Source: Pyrenochaeta sp. MPI-SDFR-AT-0127
Lineage: Eukaryota > Ascomycota > Dothideomycetes > Pleosporales > Cucurbitariaceae
DNA length: 64,000 nucleotides
Reading direction: 5' to 3'
NCBI GenBank assembly: GCA_020747015.1
Contig: JAGTJM010000039.1
Location: 239,755-303,754, forward strand
The position numbers were made by a program, and so were the translations under genes. This document shows positions 21,177 to 32,077 of this stretch, piece after piece (position 1 is the first letter of the stretch; every line of letters starts with the position of its first letter). A model generated the notes under the pieces. The model made no database searches, was not told the origin of the DNA, and saw only the letters and a list, made by a program, of their open reading frames with translations.

Positions 21177-22202
21177 ATGAACTCAGTACGCGCGATCCAG
21201 CAGTTGAATAAGCGCGAACTCGAAGCTGGCATCAATCCTGAAGGCTCATGGCATACCGACTACCGGGACACAGCTTTCGTCAATGTCGGCGGCCTACCAT
21301 TCGAACTTTCAGAGGGTGACATCATCACGATATTTTCACAGTATGGGGAGCCGGTATGGATCAAGTTGGCACGTGACAAGGAGACGGGCAAGTCACGGGG
21401 CTTTGCTTGGATCAAATATGAGGATCAGAGGAGCTGCGACTTGGCCGTGGACAACTTGGGCGGTGCAAAGGTCTTGGATCGTGTGATCCGGGTAGACCAT
21501 GCGCGATACAAGCCCAATGATGACGAAGACATGAGAGATAACACCATGGGCGAGCTCGACGTTGATCCTGGCACTGAGTCTGACGGAGGAAGACGCAAGA
21601 GGCGGAAATCAGAGAGCGACAGCGATTCTGAAGAGGACAGACCCTTACTACCGGAGGAGATTGAGCTCGAGAAACTTATGGAGAAGTTAGATGAGGATGA
21701 TCCAATGCGGGATTCAATGATCAAGCGGCAACAAGAAAAGGTCAATGACGCGGTGAGCAAGTTGAAGAGACAGCAGCGCAAAGAGAAAGAGAGACAGCGA
21801 AGAAAACATAGGCATCGCCACAGGGACGGCTCAAAAGAGAATGGCCGCGATCGGGACAGGAAAAGAATTAAAGACGTGGATCAAAAGGACCAACGTGAGA
21901 ACCACTCGCGTCGCAAGGAAAGTCGAAGCAGAAGTCGCGATGAGGATTCGCATGAGCGTCGTCGTCGAGATCGGAGCCGGGACCGACATGCTATGCACAA
22001 AGATAAGCGCGATCAAGATCAACGCGACCGACATCGAGAACGGAGACGTCGTAGCCCTAGTTCTGTAGACGAGAGTGATCATGAGGAGCGTCCACGGTCA
22101 AAACGCTCGCCATTACCATATCGTGCTCGATCTCCCCGGAGAGATCGTGATCATGACGTGGCGGACGTTGACGCTCGTCGGAAACCATCATCGCGAGACT
22201 AG
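21177..22202 (+). CDS. ist3: spliceosomal RRM protein Ist3/Cwf29 (RBMX2)
   Basis: Component of the RES complex (with Bud13 and Pml1) of the activated spliceosome, nuclear, required for efficient pre-mRNA splicing and retention. The ATG at 21177 starts the family N-terminus MNSVRAIQQLNKRELEAGI. The GSWHTDYRDTAFVNVGGLP segment (RNP2) and SRGFAWIKYEDQRSCDLAVD (RNP1 and the Ist3-specific EDQRS helix) identify Ist3 rather than a generic RRM protein. The domain ends with VIRVDHARYKPN. The C-terminal 200 residues are Arg/Asp/Glu/Ser-rich and probably disordered, longer than in yeast but usual in filamentous fungi. Intronless, 341 residues. Confidence 0.94.
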   Translation: MNSVRAIQQLNKRELEAGINPEGSWHTDYRDTAFVNVGGLPFELSEGDIITIFSQYGEPVWIKLARDKETGKSRGFAWIKYEDQRSCDLAVDNLGGAKVLDRVIRVDHARYKPNDDEDMRDNTMGELDVDPGTESDGGRRKRRKSESDSDSEEDRPLLPEEIELEKLMEKLDEDDPMRDSMIKRQQEKVNDAVSKLKRQQRKEKERQRRKHRHRHRDGSKENGRDRDRKRIKDVDQKDQRENHSRRKESRSRSRDEDSHERRRRDRSRDRHAMHKDKRDQDQRDRHRERRRRSPSSVDESDHEERPRSKRSPLPYRARSPRRDRDHDVADVDARRKPSSRD

Positions 22203-22831
22203 GAGCCTTGAGCGAACTGTTTATCGACGACGCAATTCAGCTTTGTTTCACACCACACATAGATACCCACCTTACTTTGAACAAACTTTAGTGATATGAC
22301 TTCCTTTCCATCTTTGCCGTGTCTACTGCCGTGTGTCAATCTGGAACATTCGCCAATCACCCCTCGTTAGCAACTAGCAGACGCAAAACAACATCAAAAT
22401 CTTGGAAGTGAAACGATAGTAAGCTTTGTATGATCTTCCCCATAGGTAGATTGTATCCTAGCTAAAGTGTATACTAAGGCTTTGACAGCACCATAAGAAG
22501 CTAGTGATAGAACAGAATGCCGATTAATGTATTGGATTAAACGTGGCAAGTATATCTAAATATTGCTCGCAGGCAATCAACTTGATGAAGAAGACAAGAG
22601 AGGATCCAATATTATTTCGCTACTACCTCCTTGGTTGGACATTTTATCCCACAATTCTGCCCATACAAAGCCGTAATACCGATATCACGTGCTCTAAAAC
22701 GAAGCGAACCGCGGCGGTCCTGCCGTGTCTGACCGCTTTATTGTTGTTGCGGCACAATCCCTCCTCATCGTTCTGTCCTCTTTCACGCCATGTGAAGACT
22801 TCCAATCTGCGCCTTACACATTGAATACACC
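22203..22831. other. intergenic
   Basis: This is the 3' flank of IST3 and the upstream region of the next gene. No supported gene; open frames below 100 codons with no domain. Confidence 0.5.
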
Positions 22832-23761
22832 ATGAACGATACCGCAGGAGTCGCAGGTGAAGAACAGGAATGTCAGACAGCTGCATCTGATACAATGCTG
22901 TTCTTCCAGCATAATGACCCCTTTCTCAACGCAAACCCCGATGATGAAATGGAAAGTTGCGGGGGCGCTGGGACTATAGAGGTCTTGGAAGTAACACGGC
23001 TAGGCTATTTGAGAGAGCTGATATTCCCTGCTGTGTAGTATGGATCTCAGCACTCATATATTTCGGCGCAGGAAGAGTCCGGAGTGTAAGCCAAGAATCT
23101 TAACAATTACTAAGTGCACGGTTGTCGCTATCGACGCAGAATTGACTTACTTTTTTAGGGTTGGGAGATATGTGTGCCCACAAACATGGTTCATGAAGCC
23201 TCCGCACTTCTGAAGTCAAAGGACATATACGAAACCTATGGGCCTAGCCCTGTCCAGCCTTGGTCACTACTTCATTCGTTTCCGCGATTCAAAGTCAACG
23301 GAAAATCAGTATGTTTTACCATAGTCCCCTCAGAAGATTCCCACCTCGACTGCAGAGCTTCAAACATCGAACGAAGTCGCATGAGCCTTCCGTACCCTAA
23401 GCTCGAGACTTTTACGCAAAGTCTTCTTGATAGTAATGATATGGTGTCTCTTGCTGACCTCGTTGATGGGATGGACTTGACAGATGACTGGGGTCTGCAG
23501 CACCTCAAGCTTGAGGGCGTAAATGATGTGGTATGGGCAGAGCAAAAGAATGAAAAGATTCGATCTTCTGTTCCAACAAGTCCAGACTCCTGCCTTCTTG
23601 AGCTTAGTACAATCCCCTTAAACTTGAAGAAGACTTGGCACAGCATTGTCAAAGGGAAAGATAGTCGCATTGGCATAGAATGTCCAAAGGAGGTTTTTGC
23701 TACTCGCTTCCGTCTCCGAGGCGAAGGTGACCCAAGACTAAGGGATAGAGATTACGCGTAA
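22832..23761 (+). CDS. hypothetical protein, two exons (model tentative)
   Basis: I do not recognise the function. The main exon (about 23159-23761) follows a clear polypyrimidine-AG acceptor at 23158. It encodes a soluble, mixed-charge protein with NMVHEASALLKSKDIYE, SIPYPKLET-like and DLVDGMDLTDDWGLQ segments, which looks like a genuine fungal orphan family. The upstream frame 22832-23032 (MNDTAGVAGEEQECQ...YLRELIFPA) is in phase if the intron is 23033-23158, with the weak donor GTGTAG. That gives 267 residues. A stronger donor (GTAAGC, near 23082) lies beyond the upstream stop and would need an extra exon. The exon 1 boundary is therefore uncertain, while the second exon is fairly safe. 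Confidence 0.55.
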
Positions 23762-25505
23762 ATTATGGAAATTAGATTTCGTACTCAGGATATCACGATT
23801 GTCTAGGGGCTAAGTAGGTCTATTTCGTCAAAATTCAGCCCCAAGCCAGACACATTGCCAGCATCTTGTCATTAAAGACGAAATAGCATAGACTGCCTCG
23901 CCATTCTATGAGTTACCTGCCGTCTGCATTGCTATATCTGCATTGATCGTTGTGTTCGTTTCTGTCCTCGCATTAACTAGTGTTGACCTGTTTTATTGGG
24001 CTAGAGCGTTCTGTTTTCAGCTTCGAGCCCCAGTCAAATTTGTATCCGCTCAGTCACTGCAATTCTATCTAAATCTACTGTTGGTTTAGCCTGCCTTTGT
24101 TTCTTTCATGGCGAAGAGGACGGCAAAGAAATTCAAGGCCAAGGTGGGTTTGATTCAAGCGAATGGCTACGCTACGCATAGGCTACGGGTGAGGCACTTG
24201 GGCATAACACGAATGTCCTCACACGGCAATCACCGTATGCCCCATGGCACTTGTATTCAAGAGTCAGTGGATTGGCCTTAGCTGTGTCTAAGGTTCGTTC
24301 AGATGGCTGATTATTCTTTTCAGGAGATATGTACGGTGAAGATGGAGCCAAAACAAGATGTACTTGGAATAAATTTCAAACTATGCGGAGAAAAAATGAA
24401 TCAGTATGATAAGTCTACTAGTATCGTGCCATCAGGTTCCTCTACCACGATCTCCGCGGATGAAGCAGCTTTTTTTAAGGCACCGGATGTACATAGATCT
24501 TTACTTTGAACGCAGGACTGGGAAGGGATAATCTTCTGTCGTTCTCAGGCCTAGCAACAGCCTAGTCGGAATAACTTCGGCCGGCCACACCATACCATTC
24601 GTACTTCATGCCTTCAGCAGCCTAGTCTCACGGAAAAATGTTGAAATGTCAGACGCACAGAAGCTTGGAATCGTATAAATTATGTGGCAGCGGATTGCCG
24701 TGGATGCCCTGTGACCTAAATGGATGAAAATCATCGGACCAGATGCTCCATCGGTCTTGAAGTAGGTATTCTTTGTGGAACCATTTATTTGTACCCAAAC
24801 TTTCCGGACAAAAGCGGCCTGGGGGTTTAGTGTGCTCAATTATTGTATCCGCAAATTTGGTCCGAGTCATTGTATGGTATGGCCATGACTAGCGAAAGTA
24901 AAATTCGAGAGAGCAGCAAAGAGCAGCTGTGGATCAAGAAAAGGGGTCGTTCTACACGGTGACACGTCCCAATCTGATGCAGTTCCTGTAATTGAGGAAA
25001 TATATGTTTTTGACATATGTGTGTGTACCTTTCGACCGCCAGCTATCGGAAGGGGATCTGCGGAGTGTCGGGAGAAGGAGGTATGTGTTACCTTCCATTG
25101 CTGCCATGAGTGTGGATGCATCCCTCGTATAGCCCTGCGGAATTCACTTTTCCGCACGCCTGCTGTTAATCCGCTCTCCACACCACAACCAAAATGAAAC
25201 TTTGTCTTCCGGCCAATATTGACTAGAATCCTCCACCCGTAGGATCACCACACGTTTATCCAAGGCAGCACAGAAGATGTTACAGGCAGTTTGAGGCATC
25301 CAGCATGTGACAAGAAGAATATTTGTGGTTTCATCAAGTATCGGTGGAGGCATTTCCAGTTATCAGAATCATATTGGAAATGATGGCAACGATGGTACCA
25401 GTGCGTTGTTGTTATTAGAGAAGCCGAAATTCTACCAGAAAATCTGAGAACTCCTTGGTAGTACTTGGTAGTAAGGGCACCCTTTCAGTTCCGCCAATGG
25501 TCCCT

Positions 25506-25542
25506 GTCCAATGCCGGGATTAAAATCCGGGTCCTGCATTGG
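25506..25542. repeat. short inverted repeat with degenerate tRNA-like look
   Basis: The arms CCAATGC (25508-25514) and GCATTGG (25536-25542) are perfect inverted repeats around an internal CCGGGATTAAAATCCGGG palindrome-like core. On the minus strand, the neighbouring TTAGTCTAGTTAG and GGATTTTAATCC segments loosely resemble Pol III A and B boxes, but no cloverleaf forms. GGTACC occurs near both sides (about 25394 and 25583). It could be a MITE or SINE relic, or chance. Confidence 0.3.
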
Positions 25543-25918
25543 CTAACTAGACTAATCCTCGGAGAATTAGATTGACTGCGGGGTACCGTATATTTCAATC
25601 TTCGAACAAATGAAAACTTTGTGTATGTGGAGTTGCTCCATGCGCTTGTGTTACCACGAATGCTACGTCCCAGACACCGTAGCTACCGGATTTCTGCTAC
25701 AACCACACTTACCTTCTGTACTTTTATTTTTTTCACGTGTACGTTCTATATTAGGAAGTTCGCTCGAAGTACTGTAAATTAAAGGTAAACTCGTAAAACA
25801 TGCTAGTGGAGAGCTTATTAGGGCCAAGAGTTCTGTTTCAGGTGCGGTGCACTTCCACCAATCGAAAATCCCTGTGACAATCCAATCAGCAATCTCCCTT
25901 CTCCTTCCGTTACTTGAG

Positions 25919-25925
25919 TATAAAG
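25919..25925 (+). promoter_or_regulatory. candidate TATA box of the pectate lyase gene
   Basis: TATAAAG lies 99 bp upstream of the chosen ATG at 26018, a plausible spacing for a highly expressed secreted enzyme. Sequence match only. Confidence 0.4.
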
Positions 25926-26017
25926 TCCTCTTAGGAACGTACGTGATAAACCTACCTTTGCATCATAAAAGCGACGCCATATTAGCCTGTACCTTTTTCG
26001 GCATCAATATAGTGACC

Positions 26018-27035
26018 ATGCGCTATACCATTGCGTTTCTCGCCCCGTTTGTGGCGTCCACGTTGGCCGCCCCAACAGCCACGGCCTTCCCTGCCGCGGC
26101 GAGCAGTACCTCTCTGCCTCGCCCAATTATTGTCTCGAAAACTTTTGATGGCAAGATGGTTCGGTATGGGCGTACCCGTATGTCACCCTTATCCCTCTCA
26201 TTCTCTTCCCTGCGTCCAGCACTTTGGCCTCGACACGCTCCTTAAGATTCCGTCCTATGTCATAACTGTCTTATCTGCATACTAATTCTTATGAACAGAG
26301 AACACGTGCATAGATGATACTTACATAGGAACGGATGCGGCTATGTTCATCGCTGAAGATGGCGCGGTCATCAAGAACGTCATTATAAACAGGAATGTTG
26401 CCGATGCTATCTACTGCCGGGGATCATGCACGCTTGAGAATGTCTGGTGGGAGGACATCTGCGAAACTGCTGCTGTATTTCAGCAGGTTGCTGGCAAGAC
26501 GTCCAACATTATCGGGGGTGGCGCCAAGAGTGCAGTAGATAATATCTTCCAGGTAAGTGCAATTTGGGCTCACGATAGTGATGTCAATAGATAATCGGAT
26601 AAGAAAGCTAAAGATAATATAGTTCAATGGCCTTGGCACGGTCAGCATTAAGGACTTCTATGCTCAGGACTACGGCAAGGTGATTCGCAGCTGCGGCAGT
26701 TGCAAAAACAATGGCTCTCCACGTCACATCCAGATCGATGGCGTTCTGGCCAAGAATGGGGGGGCTCTCTGCGGCATTAACACTAATTTTAGTGGTAAGT
26801 CTGATGTCCCCAAATCTCGATCATCATTTTCCCAGCCTGTTTACATATTGGTTGCGCGTCTTTGCTAATCTTGTTTATAGATACATGTAAAATCACCAAC
26901 TCTTGCCAGAACAATGGCAAGAGCTGCGACCGCTACAAGGGTGTTACTGGTAGTTCAGCAGGCGAAGCCGTTAAGCTTGGATCTGGTCCTGATGGCACAT
27001 CCTGCACAGCTACTGGCTTGACAAGCTCCTGCTAG
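26018..27035 (+). CDS. secreted pectate lyase, PL3
   Basis: Extracellular Ca-dependent enzyme that cleaves demethylated pectin by beta-elimination. Four exons with introns 26178-26298, 26553-26622 and 26795-26880 give 246 residues. A signal peptide is evident (MRYTIAFLAPFVASTLA, cleavage near AAPTA). PL3 blocks are present: TCIDD...DAAMFIAEDGAVIKNVII, GSCTLENVWWEDICETAA, GGGAKSAVDNIFQFNG, FYAQDYGKVIRSCGSC, and Cys-rich C-terminal segments. The beta-helix core has the usual repeated Asn-Val-Ile pattern. An in-frame start further upstream (25847) was rejected because it would bury the signal peptide. Plant-wall degradation is the family role. Confidence 0.93.
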
Positions 27036-28096
27036 GCTTTAGGCTGAAACGAGGCCGAGAGCGGATTGGCTCATAGTATTAGAGCTATAAACTCGGGGTG
27101 CGAAGTGCGAAGATCTTTTGTAAATACTTATGGCGATTACTTGCCTCAGACAAGCTGTATATACTCTCAAAGCCGATATTGTGAACGAACTGATATTAGT
27201 AATATTAGAGGCTAGCTTGCCTACTGTAAGCAACCCTGATTATGAATCAAATGGACCAAGAATTTACTTCTTGTATCTTGGGCCGCTTACTTGGGCATAG
27301 CCAATGGTTTTCTAAGTGTCGCCTTGGATTCCATCAGACCAACGTAAGCAGGCTGTTACATAAGCATTTACAACCCATGACTTGGCTATGCATTTTTCCA
27401 TCGTAATTTTATGTGTGTTAGTCTCTACGAGACGCCTGAAAACATTGCAAATGATGGACACATCACTTTAATGCTCGTTCTCTGCCTTCACTACATAGAG
27501 AATCTTTGTACACGCTATAGCCTTGCATGCACTCATACAGCGTCGGCTTTATGCTTTCAAGTAAACTAGTGACTTTTTCTGAAGTAAGGCCTATGCCATT
27601 CTTTAGAATTGATGATGAGGGAGAGAAGTAGCGTATTCGTTTCTCCAGGCTTTGCGGGGTTCTCATTCCTAACTTTATTAGTCACGTTCTAATGACTAGT
27701 GCTAGAACTAGAGCCTACGCATAACAAAATGTGGAAACTCAAATAGTCATGGCGATGATTGCGAGACAGTTTTAGTAGAAGAATCGTATTAAAGTGCAAG
27801 GCACGCAATTCCCACAGATGGTCGATGATATGGGACCTAGGTGATTTGTAGTGCTGTCTCTTTCCTTGGTTGTAAGAAACTTACAGCATTGCAATGTGAA
27901 CATCAAAGAGATATACACAGTAGGTATTGGTTTCCAAGCTGGAAATGCAGTTACAATATCTGGAAAGGAGAAGTGTCATCAACAACATACATTCAGTCAT
28001 TCTAGCTAACCCATCTCTCACTTTAGATATGAGATTTTCGTTCTTATGGCCAACGCCAGCATAGCATGCCTCTGCTTGATATGTGAAAGCGAGAAA
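27036..28096. other. intergenic, convergent 3' ends
   Basis: About 1 kb between the pectate lyase stop and the stop of the NmrA-like gene. No gene, RNA or clear repeat is seen. Confidence 0.5.
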
Positions 28097-29236
28097 TCAA
28101 ATCTCACATGCTTCCACCCTGAACATGCCCTCCACAACCGGACTGTTCTCTCCGTATTGCTCAATCGCTTGTTTGACTGCCTCCTCCACGCTCGTCAACT
28201 GAACACCCACAATCTCATTCTCCAGCAGATGATTGAAGTCATTCCCGCTGTCTCCTTCATAAAATTGATTGCCAACGGCTAGCCCTTTCATTGCTTTACT
28301 AACTTCTCCTCTTTCTAGCGCAATCCTCGCGTTCCCGTTGATCTTCTTTACGTCCACATTGTCGATGGTGAACTTGGTATGAAGTATAGACTCGAGAGTG
28401 CTGAGGAGGATATTCTGCGTAAGTTGGTACTTGGGAAAGGGACATATGTAGATGGGACGGTTGGCGATTGAGTCTGGATTACGGAGCATGTTTCCGGCTG
28501 CCAGTGCGATGGTGGGCAAAGGCGTCCAGAAAAGTGGGTTCTCTCCAGTTCCGTAAATGCGTGCGTGGCGGTTGGGGATATCGAAGCCCGCGACGCCTTT
28601 CATGAGCCCTGGAAGACACTTAGTTACACTGTTGAATATAGCCATACAGAGAATTTGTTGCGAGCAAGTCTCTTAATGGAGCGTCTGTCACTTACACATA
28701 TCGAAAAATGGGCCACCATTCAAACTTGTCCACCGAACTTTTCCTTCCTGACTAAGCTGTTCTAGATACGCTCTGATCCTGATCTTTGCGCCGACCGCTG
28801 ACTCTGGCATTCTTTTATACTGCTCGCTTTCAACATGTCCCACAAACTCATTCGCAAAGAAAAATCTGACGCCTGCTGCTATAGCGGCATCAATAATAAG
28901 CTTCGAGGGCTCGTATTGTGTGGCGCCTCCAGTAACGCAATTTACAACTGCATCTTGACCGGCAAAGGCTTCCTTGAGGGAGAAAAATGATGTGTAATCC
29001 ACGGGTTTTTGGGTGATGGTAGAGTTCGGTGGTGGTATGTAAGGAGAGGTTTGGCGGGTTATGGCCGTGATGGTGAAGCGTGGGTCATCCTTGAGGAGCT
29101 CAGAGATTATGGCGGCACCGACATTTCCTCTCGGCTAGATGAACTCGTTAGGTTCCAACACAGGTAGTTGTAAAAGTCTTCCCATGTTAGAAGTGCGATG
29201 ACATACCCCAAGAATAGCAATTCTGTTCAACTCCAT
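28097..29236 (-). CDS. NmrA-like / isoflavone-reductase-like NAD(P)-binding protein
   Basis: Atypical short-chain dehydrogenase with a Rossmann fold, cytosolic. Such proteins act as NAD(P)H-dependent reductases in secondary metabolism or as redox sensors. Exon 1 is only 30 nt (29207-29236). Intron 29135-29206 rebuilds the dinucleotide motif ILGPRGNVGAAI (G10-x2-G13-x2-G16). Intron 28609-28695 rebuilds NGGPFFDMWLMKG. The spliced product is 326 residues. AVVNCVTGG, FFFANEFVGHVESE and the C-terminal EEAVKQAIEQYGENS fit the fungal isoflavone-reductase-like group. The active-site Lys/Tyr of classical SDRs is not evident. Substrate unknown. Confidence 0.88.
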
Positions 29237-30207
29237 CTCAGTATGCTACTTAGTAAGTGTGGTTGTTGAAGTAGAGGTGAATCGGGACCTCGAAATGAGG
29301 CAAATGAGGTTATTCAAATGCTGAAAGAATCACGGCAGTGACCTTTCTATATCTTCGACCTTGGATTGAAGGTTCGATTTTGCATTGAACTTCACGAGTC
29401 ATCGGCGCCAGGAACCCGTCAGGCAACGGTGAGGCTATTCCAACAGCAGGCCAACAATCCTACTCCTGTCTGCTGCCTTGCTGCCTAGATGTGTAATCAC
29501 GGCGATTGGCCTTTGTTGTTTGGCCTAACCGCTTTGCCGTGATGCAGAGTCGGATTCGGCACCGAAAAGCCTCCGAGCTGCCAAGGAGGAAAGCCCTAAC
29601 TGAGTCGGGTGATGCGGAGAGAATGTGGGTTAGCTGGATCACGTGCCATCATCGGTGTTTGAAAGAGCTGTCGGCGTCTGGTCGCAACATTGACGGCCGG
29701 CTTCTGGAGACAATTCTTGGTCGCAGGCGGCTATCGCAGCCTAGGGAGAAGCACCCCGTGTCGGTGTCACAGAAGAAGCGCTGATGATTATGGCACGCTT
29801 TAACACGGACACCGTTCGTATAGGCTGTGTTGTGTTGTGGCTCGAAGAATGTTGCGTCAAGGTGATGGCGGGGCAGAAGATGCGTGGTGGGGCTGCATCA
29901 TCACAGCATTTGAGGAACGCGAGATCCTGACAAACGCTTAGATTTATTGATTGAGAGAAACAAGAAGGGAGAATCTAGCCTGCTCCTTATCGAGGAAAAT
30001 TTCCACGCTCGAGAGCTCCCCGTGGAAGCAAGTTCGGCGCTAGATAGGCCGGTTGGAGGAGCTCCGCATGTGCGTGGAAATAAAAGGGTACCAAACGCCG
30101 CCGCCATTGACACGGCAATTTCGCCATCTCTTCTCTTTCTTCCCTTCCCAAAAGAATTATACATTCACAGGACTCTACCCTTCAAATTTCCACACACAGT
30201 ATTCGCC
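29237..30207. other. divergent intergenic region
   Basis: About 970 bp between the starts of the NmrA-like gene and the D-2-hydroxyacid dehydrogenase. A 92-codon open frame (29506-29784) is basic and featureless. The last 60 bp are C/T-rich, as in fungal leaders. Confidence 0.5.
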
Positions 30208-31262
30208 ATGTCGCAACGAGCAGCTCTTCTCATCGGCAAGCTCACGCACGCTCAGAAGGAATGGAAGGAGGCCGCACAGGTTGCGTCGAAGCTGCATGAA
30301 TACCCGAGCGGCAACCGAGAAGACTTCCTCGCAAAATGCAAGAGTGGTGAATTCGACGGCGTCTACGCCCTCTACCGAAGCAACGACTCGAACCCAATTA
30401 CTGGCGACTTTAATGCAGAACTTCTCGATGCTCTACCAAAAAGCTTAAAATATGTATGCCACAATGGCGCTGGCTACAACAACATTGATGTTGCAGCATG
30501 CACCAAGCGGGGAATTTCGGTATCAAGCACGCCCATTGCCGTCAATGATGCCACCGCAGACGTTGCAATCTGGCTGATGCTAGGCGCGCTCCGGAACATC
30601 AAGCAGTCCTTCAATGCAGTAAATCAAGGTCAGCAAAGAATCAATTCCAATTCAGCATTGGCTAACATGTCCCAGGAAAATGGCGCGGAAACTTCTCGCT
30701 CGGTCACGACCCAAAGAACAAGACGCTCGGAATTCTTGGTATGGGAGGCATTGGCTCCGCGGTCGCACACCGCGCAAAGGCCTTTGGCATGAAGATTCAA
30801 TACCACAACCGTAACCAACTACCGGCCAGCGAGGAGAATGGCGCAAAATACGTGAGCTTCGAGGAGCTGCTGAAAACGTCTGACGTTCTCAGCTTGAACC
30901 TTGCGCTCAATCCCTCCACAACACACATTATCGGCAAGCCCCAATTCGAGCAAATGAAGGACGGTGTAATCATTGTCAACACCGCACGAGGAGCGTTGAT
31001 CGACGAGGCAGCCTTGGTTGATGCGCTGAAGAGCGGCAAGGTGTGGACGGTCGGACTCGATGTCTTCGAGGAGGAGCCCAAGATTCACCCAGGGCTGTTG
31101 GAGAGTGAAAACGCCGTCCTGTTGCCCCACGTCGGAACGGCGACATATGAGACTCAGCGCGACATGGAGATTTTGGTTCTGGACAATCTCAAGTCGGCAA
31201 TCAAGAGTGATAAGCTGTTGACACAAGTGCCTGAGCAGAAGAAGGACAAGGCGAACATATAA
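30208..31262 (+). CDS. D-2-hydroxyacid dehydrogenase / glyoxylate reductase
   Basis: NAD(P)H-dependent reductase of 2-keto acids such as glyoxylate or hydroxypyruvate, of the formate/glycerate dehydrogenase superfamily. Intron 30629-30675 splits the gene; the product is 335 residues. The nucleotide-binding fingerprint is GMGGIG (162-167). The catalytic triad is Arg245 (NTARGALIDE), Glu274 (FEEEP) and His292 (LPHVGTAT). The substrate-domain loop VCHNGAGYNNIDV is typical. The start at 30208 (MSQRAALLIGK) begins the first Rossmann-like strand; the longer frame upstream is leader sequence. It resembles yeast Gor1-type enzymes. The exact substrate is inferred. Confidence 0.93.
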
Positions 31263-32077
31263 TCAGCTAAAGTGGGGAGTGATTGAGTGATACTTTCGGC
31301 CTTTGAATGAATGTACATAGACGCAAGAAATACTTGTTTAGATCTCAATCCCTATCCAATGGCCTCCGTGGCCGACGCATGTGAAAGTGGACACTCAGCG
31401 TGGAGAAAACCTGGGGTCGGCCTTTGACTACTCGTGCGAATGAAAGGCGAACCAGCACCGCTGGCGACAAGAGTCGGCATCTGCTGAAGGATGTTGAGCG
31501 AAGGATGAATCGATCCAGTGCGCGTGTTGGCATGTGCATGACACAAGGGCTGACCGGGAGCGAACCACGGCTGCCACCGAACGGGCGCGAATGGAACGCC
31601 TCCTCGCTAAGCAACGCCCAGCGCAACCCAAGCATCTTGCTCTCCGACGGCTGACCAAGTCTCCATATGCCGTTTCTCTTTGAGCTCAAAACTTTTGTGA
31701 ATAACGATCAGCCCACGTCGGCAAACTCAGTCTACGAGAAACCCATCCTGTACTGTTATCGGGACGCGGCGTTTGAATGGAGGAACAATTGCTCACTGCT
31801 GCCAGCGGCCCACATGGTTGAGTTCTCCACTGGGGTCCCCACGTCATCGCGTCAAGCTGTGCCGACACCCTAGCTGTCCGTGATTGAACGGTTTTTGAAC
31901 ACGATCCGAGGCTTTGGATCATCCGATATAAAAGTTTATGCTGCCCTCGCCAGTTTTTTGCGGATCAGCGCACCAGGTCCTCAGCCTTTTCCTGCGGCAT
32001 CATTCTTGCATCGTCTGCCATTGATTGAGACCACACTACGAAACGACTTTGACATCACATCTCTATAGTTTGCTGCT
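31263..32077. other. intergenic, sugar-porter promoter region
   Basis: Overlapping short frames on both strands (31345-31689 minus, 31400-31654 plus) have no domain. The interval probably holds the promoter of the transporter. TATAAAAG at 31928-31935 is a candidate core element, though it lies 143 bp from the ATG. Confidence 0.45.

Larger units (their letters stand above)
23762..26017. other. 2.2-kb gene-poor interval
   Basis: The longest stretch without a supported gene in the window. Open frames of 60-105 codons (for example minus 24867-25181) have no domain or splice support. It contains a possible short repeat-like element at about 25390-25590 and the promoter of the pectate lyase. Confidence 0.5.
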
